Position numbers and translations under genes: made by a program. Under the pieces are notes generated by a model. It worked only from the letters and a program-made list of their open reading frames with translations, had not been told where the DNA came from and made no database searches. From Mycolicibacterium mengxianglii (GTDB taxonomy: Bacteria; Actinomycetota; Actinomycetes; Mycobacteriales; Mycobacteriaceae): a stretch of 64,000 nucleotides of DNA. Below, piece after piece: positions 53,623-61,963 of the stretch (positions are counted from its first letter, which is position 1; every line of letters begins with the position of its first letter). Where the stretch lies: positions 434,001 through 498,000 of the forward strand of contig NZ_CP065373.1 in the NCBI RefSeq assembly GCF_015710575.1. The letters are read 5' to 3'.

Positions 53623-55774
53623 TGTTGAGCTGCACCTCGGTGGTACCGCCGTAAATGGTGGTGGCACGGCTGTACAGCAGCATGTCGTCCCACTTGCCGG
53701 TGAGCTGCCCGGGGTCGCCGACCGCGGCGTCGGTGCCGAACGAGGACACCGCGAACTCGGCATAGCCCTGCCCGGTCTTCATGGACAGCAGCTTCGAGAT
53801 CGCAGCGGCAGGCATCGGATCGCCACCGGCCAGGGTCAGCAGCGTGGAACGCATGTTGAGGATCTTGGCGGCGTGGCCCTCGGCGATCAGTCGGCCGGCC
53901 TCGTTCTGTTCGATCTGATCGAACTGGCCGTCGCGGAGGAAATCCACGAAGCCGTCCAGGCTGGCCATGCCGGGGGGCTCGCTGCTGCCGATGGACACCC
54001 GCTCATTGGTCAGCGTGTTGCGGCTGACCTCCCAGCCGCGGTTCACCTCGCCGAGGACCATCTCGTCGGGCACGAACACGTCATCGATGAAGACGGTGTT
54101 GAACATCGCATTGCCGGTCAGCTCGCGCAGCGGCTGCACCTGCACTCCCTCGCTCTTCATATCGAGCAGGAAGTACGTGATGCCACCGTGTTTCGGTGCA
54201 CTCGGATCGGTACGCGCCAGCAGTGCGCCCCATTGCGAGAAGTGCGCACCCGTCGTCCAGATCTTCTGGCCGGTGATACGCCAGCCGCCGTCGACCTTCG
54301 TCGCCTTGGTGGTCAGGCTGGCCAGATCAGATCCGGCACCCGGCTCGGAAAACAGCTGGCACCAGATCATCTCGCCGCGGAAGGTGGGCGGCAGGAAGCG
54401 TTGCTGCTGCTCGTCGGTGCCGTACGCGACGATGGACGGGATGATCCACGCCGCAATGCCCATCGCCGGCCGCTTGACCTTGCCGGAGGCGAACTCCTGG
54501 GCGATGATGATCTGCTCGATCGGATTGGACGCCCGGCCCCACGGCTTGGGCAGATGCGGCTGAACCCACCCGCCCTCGGCGATCGCGACGGTGCGCTCCT
54601 CGCGTGGAATCGCCTTCAGCCCAGCCACTTCGGCGCGGATCTCTGCACGCAGCTTCTCGGTCTCGGGATCGAGATCGATATTGAGCGACCGCATTCCGGT
54701 GGTGGTGGCGGTGTCGACCACGAGCTGTGCATAGTCGGCGACGCGACCGAAGGACGCAGCCAGCACCAGGGCCCGCCGGTAGTACACGTTGGTGTCGTGC
54801 TCCCAGGTGAAGCCGATACCTCCGTGCACCTGGATGCAGTCCTGGGCGCAGTGCTGCACCGCGGCGGGAGCCAGGGTGGCCGCCACCGCCGCTGCGAACT
54901 CGAAAGCCTGGTCAGCAGAACTGTTCTCGCGTACTTCGTCGATGGCGCGGGCGGCGTCCCACACTGCCGCGGTGGCACGCTCGGTTTCCGCCGCCATCTG
55001 CGCGCACTTGTGCTTGATCGCCTGGAACTGTCCGATCGGCCGGCCGAACTGTTCGCGGATCTTGGCATAGGCCGCCGCGGTGTCGGTGGCCCAGCGCGCG
55101 ACGCCGACGGACTCCGCCGCCAGCAGGGTGGTGATCAACGCGCGCGCCATCGGCCTGGTGAGGTTGCCCAGCACCCGGTCGTCGGCGATCTCGACGGCGT
55201 TGGCACGCACGTGCGCTACCGGTCGCAGTGGGTCCAGGCTCTGCACCGGCTCGACTTCGAGCTGGTCGGCGTCGAACACCACCCACTCTTCGCCGCTTTC
55301 GATCGCGACGGGCAGCACCAGCACCGATGCCTGGGCGGCGGCGGGCACCGCACGCACCTCGCCGCGGATCACCAATGAGTCACCCTGGCGGGTGGCGGTC
55401 AGCCCGGAATCGATTGCGTACGCGGCGATCACCTCGCCGGAGGCCAGGCCGGCGAGCTGCTCGGCCTCCGGGTCGTGCGCCGAGATGAGGGCACTGGCGA
55501 TGGCTGACGGCACGAACGGGCCCGGCACCGCGCCGTAGCCGAATTCGGCGAGCACGATGGCGAGTTCGAGAATGCCGAAGCCCTGACCGCCGACAGTCTC
55601 GGCGAGGTGCAGACCCGGCAGTCCCTGGTCGGCGGCGGCCTTCCAGTAAGGCGGCGGATTCTGCAGCGGCGTCTCCAGGGCTTCGTGCAGCACCTCTGAG
55701 GGCGCCACCCGGGACACCAGAGAACGCACCGAATCGGCCAGGTCTACATGCTCAGGGTTGATCGCAATCGGCAT
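53582..55774 (-). CDS. fadE6: Acyl-CoA dehydrogenase FadE6 (fused double-domain)
   Basis: A 730-residue protein with two acyl-CoA dehydrogenase units in tandem, as in Rv0271c. The first unit (residues 1 to about 370) includes REQFGRPIGQFQAIKH and QVHGGIGFTWEHD; the second (about 380-730) includes WCQLFSEPGAGSDLA and ITGQKIWTTGAH, and ends near ATTIYGGTTEVQLNI. Oxidises acyl-CoA (or a steroid side-chain CoA) with FAD. A 20-bp palindrome begins 19 bp upstream of the ATG. Confidence 0.92.
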   Translation of the reverse strand: MPIAINPEHVDLADSVRSLVSRVAPSEVLHEALETPLQNPPPYWKAAADQGLPGLHLAETVGGQGFGILELAIVLAEFGYGAVPGPFVPSAIASALISAHDPEAEQLAGLASGEVIAAYAIDSGLTATRQGDSLVIRGEVRAVPAAAQASVLVLPVAIESGEEWVVFDADQLEVEPVQSLDPLRPVAHVRANAVEIADDRVLGNLTRPMARALITTLLAAESVGVARWATDTAAAYAKIREQFGRPIGQFQAIKHKCAQMAAETERATAAVWDAARAIDEVRENSSADQAFEFAAAVAATLAPAAVQHCAQDCIQVHGGIGFTWEHDTNVYYRRALVLAASFGRVADYAQLVVDTATTTGMRSLNIDLDPETEKLRAEIRAEVAGLKAIPREERTVAIAEGGWVQPHLPKPWGRASNPIEQIIIAQEFASGKVKRPAMGIAAWIIPSIVAYGTDEQQQRFLPPTFRGEMIWCQLFSEPGAGSDLASLTTKATKVDGGWRITGQKIWTTGAHFSQWGALLARTDPSAPKHGGITYFLLDMKSEGVQVQPLRELTGNAMFNTVFIDDVFVPDEMVLGEVNRGWEVSRNTLTNERVSIGSSEPPGMASLDGFVDFLRDGQFDQIEQNEAGRLIAEGHAAKILNMRSTLLTLAGGDPMPAAAISKLLSMKTGQGYAEFAVSSFGTDAAVGDPGQLTGKWDDMLLYSRATTIYGGTTEVQLNIIAERLLGLPRDP

Positions 55775-55793
55775 TCGTTGCCATCCTTCCGCG

Positions 55794-55813
55794 CCAATTA
55801 ACCGGTCGGTTGG
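55794..55813. promoter_or_regulatory. Palindromic operator upstream of fadE6
   Basis: CCAATTAACCGGTCGGTTGG: inverted CCAA/TTGG ends and an AACCG-GT-CGGTT core. It lies between fadE6 and the hydroxyacid dehydrogenase gene and looks like a TetR-family site; the TetR gene at 56849 is a candidate binder (inference). Confidence 0.6.
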
Positions 55814-55828
55814 GACGAGCGTACCCGG

Positions 55829-56791
55829 CTATTTGGCCCCGTTGACGACGGAGTAGAGCCACTTGCCCTCGCGCAGTCGGCGGCAGTTCCGCACAGCCAT
55901 GGTCAGATACCGGGTCACGGTGTCAGCGGTATAGAAGCTGACGTGCGGCATCAGCAGGACGTTGTCGAGTGCCAACAGGGGGTTGTCGGCGGGCACCGGC
56001 TCTTCGGCGTAGACGTCGAGGCCGGCGGCGGCGAGCTGGCCGCTGCGCAGCGCCTCGACCATTGCGGCTTCGTCGACGACCTGTCCGCGTGAGGTGTTCA
56101 CCAGGATGGCACCCGGCTTCATCTTGGCGATCGCGTCGGCGTCGAGCAGGCCCTCGGTGTCGGAGTTGAGCGGCACGTGCACCGAGATGATGTCGCTGGT
56201 TTTGAGCAGTTCGTTCAGCGATCTCCAGTTCACGTTGTGCTCATCGCGGCGACTGCTCGTGTGCAGTACCGGGGTGCCCATCGAGCGCAGGATCTGCTCG
56301 ACACGTTTGGCCACACTGCCGTACCCGATCAGCCCGACGGTGCAGCTGCCGAGGTCGCGGACGGTGTCGCCCAGGCTGGGATCAGCGGGCCAGCCCCGCC
56401 CCTCGCGGGTGGCTCGATCCTGTTCGAGCAGTCGACGCATCGCGGCCAGCATCAGCATGATCGTCGCTTCGGCCACCGCGGGGGCATTGGCGCCCGGAGT
56501 GTTGGCCACGGAAATTCCGCGCTGCGTGGCGGCGTCCACGTCGATGGTGTTGACTCCCGATCCCAGCTTGTGAATCAGCTTGAGCTTCGGGGCCTTGGCG
56601 ATGTCGTCGGCGCTCAGCGGCCGCAGGTTGTGCCAGATGACCTCGGCTTCGGGAAGCTCCCGGTAGAACGTCTCGTCATCGTCTTCAGCCACCCAGTGCA
56701 CATCGAGCCACTCGGATTCTTGGGCGACCTGTTCGGCGGCTTTGCTGCTGGGCTTGAAATGCGCGAGAACTCTCACCGTTTCGTTATCCAC
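55829..56791 (-). CDS. D-2-hydroxyacid dehydrogenase
   Basis: A 320-residue NAD-dependent dehydrogenase. The cofactor motif GLIGYGSVAKRV is near residue 154, the catalytic Arg in NTSRGQVVDE near 234, Glu in VYAEEP and His in MPHVSFYT near 285. All catalytic residues are present. Start GTG 56791. Reduces 2-keto acids or oxidises D-hydroxy acids; substrate not assignable. It sits between fadE6 and the TetR gene on the same strand. Confidence 0.88.
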   Translation of the reverse strand: MDNETVRVLAHFKPSSKAAEQVAQESEWLDVHWVAEDDDETFYRELPEAEVIWHNLRPLSADDIAKAPKLKLIHKLGSGVNTIDVDAATQRGISVANTPGANAPAVAEATIMLMLAAMRRLLEQDRATREGRGWPADPSLGDTVRDLGSCTVGLIGYGSVAKRVEQILRSMGTPVLHTSSRRDEHNVNWRSLNELLKTSDIISVHVPLNSDTEGLLDADAIAKMKPGAILVNTSRGQVVDEAAMVEALRSGQLAAAGLDVYAEEPVPADNPLLALDNVLLMPHVSFYTADTVTRYLTMAVRNCRRLREGKWLYSVVNGAK

Positions 56792-56848
56792 GGGGCGATC
56801 GTATCGGCCCGCCCCCTCCGGGCTGTCGGAACGCCGCCCCGCGCCGCG

Positions 56849-57478
56849 TCACGCCCGGAACAGTCGGGGCTCATTGAGCTGATCGAGGATTGCCTGCAGC
56901 TGATCCACCAGTTCCTCGGGCGACAGCGCGATCTCCCCGGACAACCACGCCGACAACGTCTGCGCCACCCCGCCGACCACGAAGTGCGCAGTCGCGCTGA
57001 TGCGGCTGTTGCCGGGGATTTGCAGCGCGGCCTGGATGTGCTCGCGGGACAACATCGCGAAGATGCCGCCCTGTTCGGCGCGTTTGCGCAGGAGCACGCC
57101 GTTGGACAGTCGGGTGCTGAACAGCAATCGGCCCACCCGCCGGTCCGCGGAGATGATCCGCACGATATTGGTGATGCCCGCCCGGTTCTGTTCGGCCCAC
57201 GGGGCCGCGGCGACGGCCGCCTGCGTGGTGGCGGCCAGGTGGGCGGTCACCGAGTCGAAGACAGCGGCGACGAATTCGTCTTTGTCGGAGAAGTATTCAT
57301 AGAAGTAGCGCACGGTCAGACCCGCTTGTCGGCAAATGGCGCGCACGGTGAGGTCGTCGGGAGTGTCGCCGCTGCCCAGTAGATCCAGGCCGGCATCGAT
57401 GAACCGCTGCCGGCGGTCCGCGTCGCGAACGCGGGCCTCGATGCCGCGGTAGGGACGTACCTGAGCCACGAAGACCAT
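56849..57478 (-). CDS. TetR-family regulator (Rv0275c-like)
   Basis: A 209-residue TetR protein: HTH LTVRAICRQAGLTVRYFYEYFSDKD split as VRAICRQAGLTVRYFYEYF, and a helical ligand domain. ATG 57478 (MVFVAQVRPYRG) is preferred to the upstream frame start. It is divergent from the DUF2236 gene, with palindromic elements in the 68-bp gap. The pairing equals Rv0275c/Rv0276 in M. tuberculosis. Confidence 0.88.
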   Translation of the reverse strand: MVFVAQVRPYRGIEARVRDADRRQRFIDAGLDLLGSGDTPDDLTVRAICRQAGLTVRYFYEYFSDKDEFVAAVFDSVTAHLAATTQAAVAAAPWAEQNRAGITNIVRIISADRRVGRLLFSTRLSNGVLLRKRAEQGGIFAMLSREHIQAALQIPGNSRISATAHFVVGGVAQTLSAWLSGEIALSPEELVDQLQAILDQLNEPRLFRA

Positions 57479-57514
57479 CTTGACGCGTGTCGGCCCGTGG
57501 AGGCAAGATCGGGA

Positions 57515-57524
57515 AACGCGCGTT
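57515..57524. promoter_or_regulatory. Palindrome between tetR and the DUF2236 gene
   Basis: AACGCGCGTT, a perfect 10-bp palindrome, with a near-palindrome GACGCGTGTC at 57482-57491, both in the divergent 68-bp gap. Candidate TetR site for both genes. Confidence 0.45.
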
Positions 57525-57546
57525 CTCACATTTAGCTGGCAGGTGG

Positions 57547-58458
57547 ATGATGACGATCACCGATCCCGTGGACACCGTTGAACGCCCCGTGAGTGACGCC
57601 TCCGGCGCCGTTGGCTTCCCCCGGCCCAGGTGGGCGCGCCGTGCGGGCGGCATTGACGAGGGCCTGATGGGAATCGCACTGCTGCTCGGTCCTGCGAACG
57701 TGATCATGCAGCTGGCCCGGCCCGGCGTCGGTTACGGAGTGATGGAAAGCCGGGTCGAGAGCGGCCGAGTGGACTTACATCCGATCAAGCGGGCGCGCAC
57801 CACGTTTACCTACCTGGCGGTGGCCGGCTGGGGTAGTGACGACCAGAAGGCCGCATTCCGGCGGGCGGTGAACCGTGCGCACGCACAGGTGTATTCGACG
57901 GACGAAAGCCCGGTGAAGTACAACGCCTTCGATACCGACCTGCAGCTGTGGGTCGCGGCGTGCCTCTACAAAGGATCTGTCGACGCCTACCGGACCTTCG
58001 TCGGTGAGATGGACGAGGTGACCGCCGACCAGCACTACGCCGACAGCGTGACCCTGGGCACCACCCTGCAGGTGCCGGCCGAGAAGTGGCCGGCCGATCG
58101 GGCGGCATTCGACAAGTACTGGCAGGAATCCCTGGACAAGGTCCACATCGACGACGCGGTGCGCGAGTACCTGTATCCGATCGCCGCCAACCGCATCAAG
58201 GGAGTGCGGCTGCCGCGGCCGATTCAGCAGCGTTCGGAGGATCTGGCCGTCCTCATCACCACCGGGTTCCTGCCCCAGCGATTTCGTGAGGAGATGCGTC
58301 TGCCCTGGGACGTGCAGCGGCAGCGCCGATTCCACCGGATCATGCGGGGGCTGCGGGTGGTCAACAGCGCCCTGCCGCGGCCGATCCGGCAATTCCCCTT
58401 CAACGTGCTGCTCAAGGACGTGGACTGGCGGATCCGGACGGGTCGCCCGCTGGTGTGA
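57547..58458 (+). CDS. DUF2236 (MpaB-like/latex-clearing oxygenase domain) protein, Rv0276-like
   Basis: A 303-residue DUF2236 protein. LLLGPANVIMQLARPGVGYG and the following HPIKRARTTFTYLAV form the first conserved block; a haem-ligand-like His occurs in VNRAHAQVY, and FDTDLQLWVAACLY is the second block. DUF2236 includes b-type haem oxygenases such as latex-clearing protein and fungal MpaB. ATG 57547 begins MMTITD; codons upstream are not coding-like. Function unknown; lies directly upstream of the ESX-3 cluster. Confidence 0.82.
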   Translation: MMTITDPVDTVERPVSDASGAVGFPRPRWARRAGGIDEGLMGIALLLGPANVIMQLARPGVGYGVMESRVESGRVDLHPIKRARTTFTYLAVAGWGSDDQKAAFRRAVNRAHAQVYSTDESPVKYNAFDTDLQLWVAACLYKGSVDAYRTFVGEMDEVTADQHYADSVTLGTTLQVPAEKWPADRAAFDKYWQESLDKVHIDDAVREYLYPIAANRIKGVRLPRPIQQRSEDLAVLITTGFLPQRFREEMRLPWDVQRQRRFHRIMRGLRVVNSALPRPIRQFPFNVLLKDVDWRIRTGRPLV

Positions 58459-58539
58459 CGCGATGGCTCCCTGATTGACCCGCGCCCAGCAGGGACATGG
58501 TCCAGCGGGACCCTGGGTGCCGTACCAGCGTCTCGACAG

Positions 58540-58558
58540 TTAGCTTATGCAATGCTAA
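58540..58558. promoter_or_regulatory. IdeR-like iron box 1 upstream of eccA3
   Basis: TTAGCTTATGCAATGCTAA: by my count about 14 of 19 positions match the mycobacterial iron box TTAGGTTAGSCTAACCTAA. It lies about 80 nt before eccA3. ESX-3 is known to be repressed by IdeR in mycobacteria. Confidence 0.75.
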
Positions 58559-58569
58559 CTTCAGCCAAG

Positions 58570-58588
58570 TTAGCTTAGGCAATACTGA
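58570..58588. promoter_or_regulatory. IdeR-like iron box 2 upstream of eccA3
   Basis: TTAGCTTAGGCAATACTGA, again about 14 of 19 matches, exactly 30 bp from box 1 so the two form a tandem repeat. Two IdeR dimers on one promoter are plausible. Confidence 0.7.
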
Positions 58589-58637
58589 CTTGAGAAGACG
58601 GCGGGGGTGGTCGCGTGCTGCGCCCGAACAGGAGCCC

Positions 58638-60464
58638 ATGAATATTCGTGTTGACACCCTGCGTGTGGACGGCGACATCGTCAGTCGTTTCGCCACGTGC
58701 TGCAAAGGGCTGGGTCTGGCGGTTTACGACCGGCGACGGCCGGCCGACTTGGCCGCTGCGCGTTCGGGTTTCGTCGCGCTGACCCGAGTGGCGCACGACC
58801 AGTGCGACGCCTGGACCGGGCTCGCCGCCGCCGGCGACAGCTCTCTGCCGGTCCTGCAGGCGGTTTCGTCGACCGTCGAGACCGCGGGTGTGTTACAGCA
58901 GAAGGTGGAGTTGGCGCCCAAGGCGCTGGGGTTCGACTACGACACCGGTCTGTACCTTCAGTTCCGCGCCACTGAGCCCGACGAATTCCATCTGGCCTAT
59001 GCCGCTGCGCTGGTCGGCGCAGGACACTTCGTCGAAGCCGACGCGCTGCTGGCCCAAGTGGTCGCCCGCCGGCCGCAGTGGCCCGAGGCACGTTGGGTGG
59101 GGGCGGCGCTGCATTTCCGCGCACAGCGCTGGTCCGACGTCATCAAACTCCTCAATCCGATCGTCAATGACTCCAGCTTGGACCCGGTGTTCGGCCACGC
59201 CGCAAAGGTCACTCTCGGCACTGCGCTGGCGCGCCTGGGGATGTTCGCACCCGCGCTGTCCTATCTGGAGGAGCCCGAGGGACCCTGCGAGTTGGCCGCG
59301 ACCGACGGCGCGCTGGCCAAGGCGCTGGCGCTGCGGGCGCACGGTGAGGAAGCAGCCGCCGCGGAGACACTGCAGGATCTCTATGCCGCGCACCCGGAGA
59401 ACGCGCAGGTCGAAATAGCCCTGTCGGACCCCAGCTTCCACATCGTCACCACCACCGCCGCCCGGATCGAGGCCCGTACCGATCCGTGGGATGTCGACAC
59501 CGAGCCCGGCGAGGCCGACTTCGTCGACCCCGATGCCCACGAACGCAAGGCCGAGCTACTCGCCGAAGCCGAGCAGCAACTGGGCGAGTTCATCGGCCTC
59601 GACGAGGTCAAGGACCAGGTCGCCCGGCTGAAGAGCTCCGTCGCCATGGCACTGCTGCGGCAGGAACGCGGCCTGGCCGTCGCCCAGCGCTCGCACCACC
59701 TGGTGTTCGCCGGCCCACCCGGGACGGGAAAGACCACCATTGCGCGCGTGGTCGCCAAGATCTACTGCGGTCTGGGCCTTTTGCGTAAAGAGAACGTCCG
59801 TGAGGTGCATCGCGCCGACCTGATCGGTCAGCACATCGGCGAGACCGAGGCCAAGACCAACGCCGTCATCGACAGCGCCCTCGACGGCGTGCTGTTCCTC
59901 GACGAGGCGTACGCATTGGTGGCGACCGGCGCCAAGAACGACTTCGGGCTCGTGGCCATCGACACGCTGCTCGCACGCATGGAGAACGACCGTGACCGGC
60001 TCGTTGTCATCATCGCCGGATACCGCGCGGACCTCGACCGGTTTCTGGACACCAACGAAGGTCTGCGTTCGCGCTTCACCCGCAGCATCGACTTCCCGTC
60101 GTATACCGCCGCCGAACTCGTCGAGATCGCCAATTCGATGGCCAAGCAGCGCGACAGCCTGTTCGAGCAGGCCGCACTCGACGACATGCAAGGCCTGTTC
60201 AGCCAGCTGGCGACGTCGTCGAGTCCCGACGCGCTCGGGGTGGAACGCCGCAAGCTCGACATCGCAGGCAACGGCCGCTTCGTGCGCAACGTGGTGGAAC
60301 GGTCCGAGGAGGAGCGCGAGTTCCGCCTCGACCACACCGAACATTCGGGGCAGGCGGCCGCTCATCACTTCACCGACGAGGAGCTGATGACGATCACTGC
60401 CGGCGACGTCCGTAGTTCAGTGGTGCCGCTGCTGCGCGGACTGGGCCTGACGGTGCCGTCATGA
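58638..60464 (+). CDS. eccA3: ESX-3 AAA+ ATPase EccA3
   Basis: A 608-residue cytosolic ATPase. The N-terminal TPR-like region runs to about residue 290; the CbbX-type AAA+ domain follows, with Walker A FAGPPGTGKTT near 358, Walker B GVLFLDEAYAL near 422 and sensor/arginine-finger text LRSRFTRSIDFP. ATG 58638 is preceded by AGGAG; the longer frame crosses the iron boxes and is rejected. First gene of the ESX-3 operon, which supports siderophore-mediated iron acquisition; eccB3 overlaps by ATGA. Confidence 0.93.
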   Translation: MNIRVDTLRVDGDIVSRFATCCKGLGLAVYDRRRPADLAAARSGFVALTRVAHDQCDAWTGLAAAGDSSLPVLQAVSSTVETAGVLQQKVELAPKALGFDYDTGLYLQFRATEPDEFHLAYAAALVGAGHFVEADALLAQVVARRPQWPEARWVGAALHFRAQRWSDVIKLLNPIVNDSSLDPVFGHAAKVTLGTALARLGMFAPALSYLEEPEGPCELAATDGALAKALALRAHGEEAAAAETLQDLYAAHPENAQVEIALSDPSFHIVTTTAARIEARTDPWDVDTEPGEADFVDPDAHERKAELLAEAEQQLGEFIGLDEVKDQVARLKSSVAMALLRQERGLAVAQRSHHLVFAGPPGTGKTTIARVVAKIYCGLGLLRKENVREVHRADLIGQHIGETEAKTNAVIDSALDGVLFLDEAYALVATGAKNDFGLVAIDTLLARMENDRDRLVVIIAGYRADLDRFLDTNEGLRSRFTRSIDFPSYTAAELVEIANSMAKQRDSLFEQAALDDMQGLFSQLATSSSPDALGVERRKLDIAGNGRFVRNVVERSEEEREFRLDHTEHSGQAAAHHFTDEELMTITAGDVRSSVVPLLRGLGLTVPS

Positions 60465-61963
60465 GCGAGCGGCAGTCCTTTTCCTCACGCACTCCGGAGA
60501 ACTCCAATCCCGACCGGGTGACCTACCGGCGGGGTTTCGTCACCCGCCATCAGGTCACCGGGTGGCGCTTCGTGATGCGCCGCATCGCCTCCGGGGTGGC
60601 GATGCACGACACCAGAATGCTGGTGGATCCGCTGCGCTCGCAGTCACGGGCAGTGCTGATGGGAGTCCTGCTCCTGATCACCGGCGTGCTGGGCTGCTTC
60701 GTGTTCTCGTTCATCCGTCCCAGTGGCGCCGCGGGCAACGACGCGGTGCTCGCCGACCGGGACACCGCTGCGCTTTACATCCGGGTCAACGACGAGCTGC
60801 ACCCGGTGCTCAATCTGACCTCGGCCCGGCTGATCGCCGGGCAGCCGGTCAACCCAACCCAGGTGAAAAGCGCAGAGCTGGACCGTTTTCCGCGCGGCGG
60901 CCTGATCGGCATCCCCGGCGCACCGGAACGTATGGTGCAGGCGCGGGAGCAGGGCGCGAGCTGGACGGTGTGCCAGGGCAACGATTCGGTGGCACCGGGA
61001 GTCACCGTCATCGCGGGCGCGCCCGCCCAGGGTGGCGAGCGGGCCGGGACCTTGGCCGAGGATCGCGCCGTACTGGTGGACACGGGTTCAGGCACCTGGC
61101 TGCTGTGGGGCGGACGCCGCAGCCCGATCGATCTCGCAGACCGCGCCGTCACCGGCGCGCTGGGATTCGGTGCGAATATCCCTGCGCCGCGGCCAATCTC
61201 GTCAGGACTGTTCAATGCCATCCCCGAGGGCGTGGCGTTGCGTGCACCGCAGATCGCCGGCGCGGGCGAGTGGGCGCAGTTCCCGCTGCCGGTGGGCGCA
61301 CCGGTCGGTTCTGTGATCGTGGCCTACGGCGCCGACAACACGATGCTCTACTACGCGGTGTTGCCGGACGGTCTGCAGCAGATCTCACCGGTGCTGGCGG
61401 CGTTGCTGCGTAACACCGATTCCTATGGCCTGCAACAGCCTCCGCGGTTGGGTGCCGACGAGATCGCCGCACTACCGGTGTCGCAGATGCTCGACGCCGA
61501 CGCTTACCCCGACCGCCAACTCGACCTGGTGGACGCCCAGAGCTCACCGGTGACCTGCGCCAGTTGGGCCAAGCCCGCTGATGCGAGCACGAGCTCACTG
61601 ACCCTGCTCTCGGGCGCGGCGCTGCCGGTATCCGAGGCGACCAGCACCGTCGAGCTGGTCAACGGCGGCACGGCCACCCGGGTGGCGATCCCCGCCGGCA
61701 GCGGGTACCTGGTGCAGACCGTCGGGTCCGAACCGACGGCACCGCCGGCCGGCGCGCTGTTCTGGGTGTCTGACACCGGCGTCCGTTACGGCCTCGAGGG
61801 TGACGGTGATCTGTCCAAAACCGTTGCCGCACTGGGATTGAATGAGCCGGCAACTCCGATCCCGTGGTCGGTGCTGTCGCTGTTGACGCCGGGCCCGGCG
61901 TTGTCGAGGGACGGCGCACTGACCGCCTACACGTCTGCGAGCGGTCTGGAGACCACCCGATGA
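60461..61963 (+). CDS. eccB3: ESX-3 membrane core protein EccB3
   Basis: A 500-residue component with a short cytosolic N-terminus ([15 protein letters not shown], family hallmark), one membrane helix near residue 65-85 ([20 protein letters not shown]) and a long periplasmic repeat domain. A cysteine pair (VCQGND, VTCASW) should form the conserved disulfide. Starts ATGA over eccA3 and ends ATGA over eccC3. Confidence 0.93.
   Translation: MSERQSFSSRTPENSNPDRVTYRRGFVTRHQVTGWRFVMRRIASGVAMHDTRMLVDPLRSQSRAVLMGVLLLITGVLGCFVFSFIRPSGAAGNDAVLADRDTAALYIRVNDELHPVLNLTSARLIAGQPVNPTQVKSAELDRFPRGGLIGIPGAPERMVQAREQGASWTVCQGNDSVAPGVTVIAGAPAQGGERAGTLAEDRAVLVDTGSGTWLLWGGRRSPIDLADRAVTGALGFGANIPAPRPISSGLFNAIPEGVALRAPQIAGAGEWAQFPLPVGAPVGSVIVAYGADNTMLYYAVLPDGLQQISPVLAALLRNTDSYGLQQPPRLGADEIAALPVSQMLDADAYPDRQLDLVDAQSSPVTCASWAKPADASTSSLTLLSGAALPVSEATSTVELVNGGTATRVAIPAGSGYLVQTVGSEPTAPPAGALFWVSDTGVRYGLEGDGDLSKTVAALGLNEPATPIPWSVLSLLTPGPALSRDGALTAYTSASGLETTR

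Noticed and set aside
53510..55378. 622-codon frame antisense to fadE6
   Set aside because: Shadow of a well-conserved fused acyl-CoA dehydrogenase.
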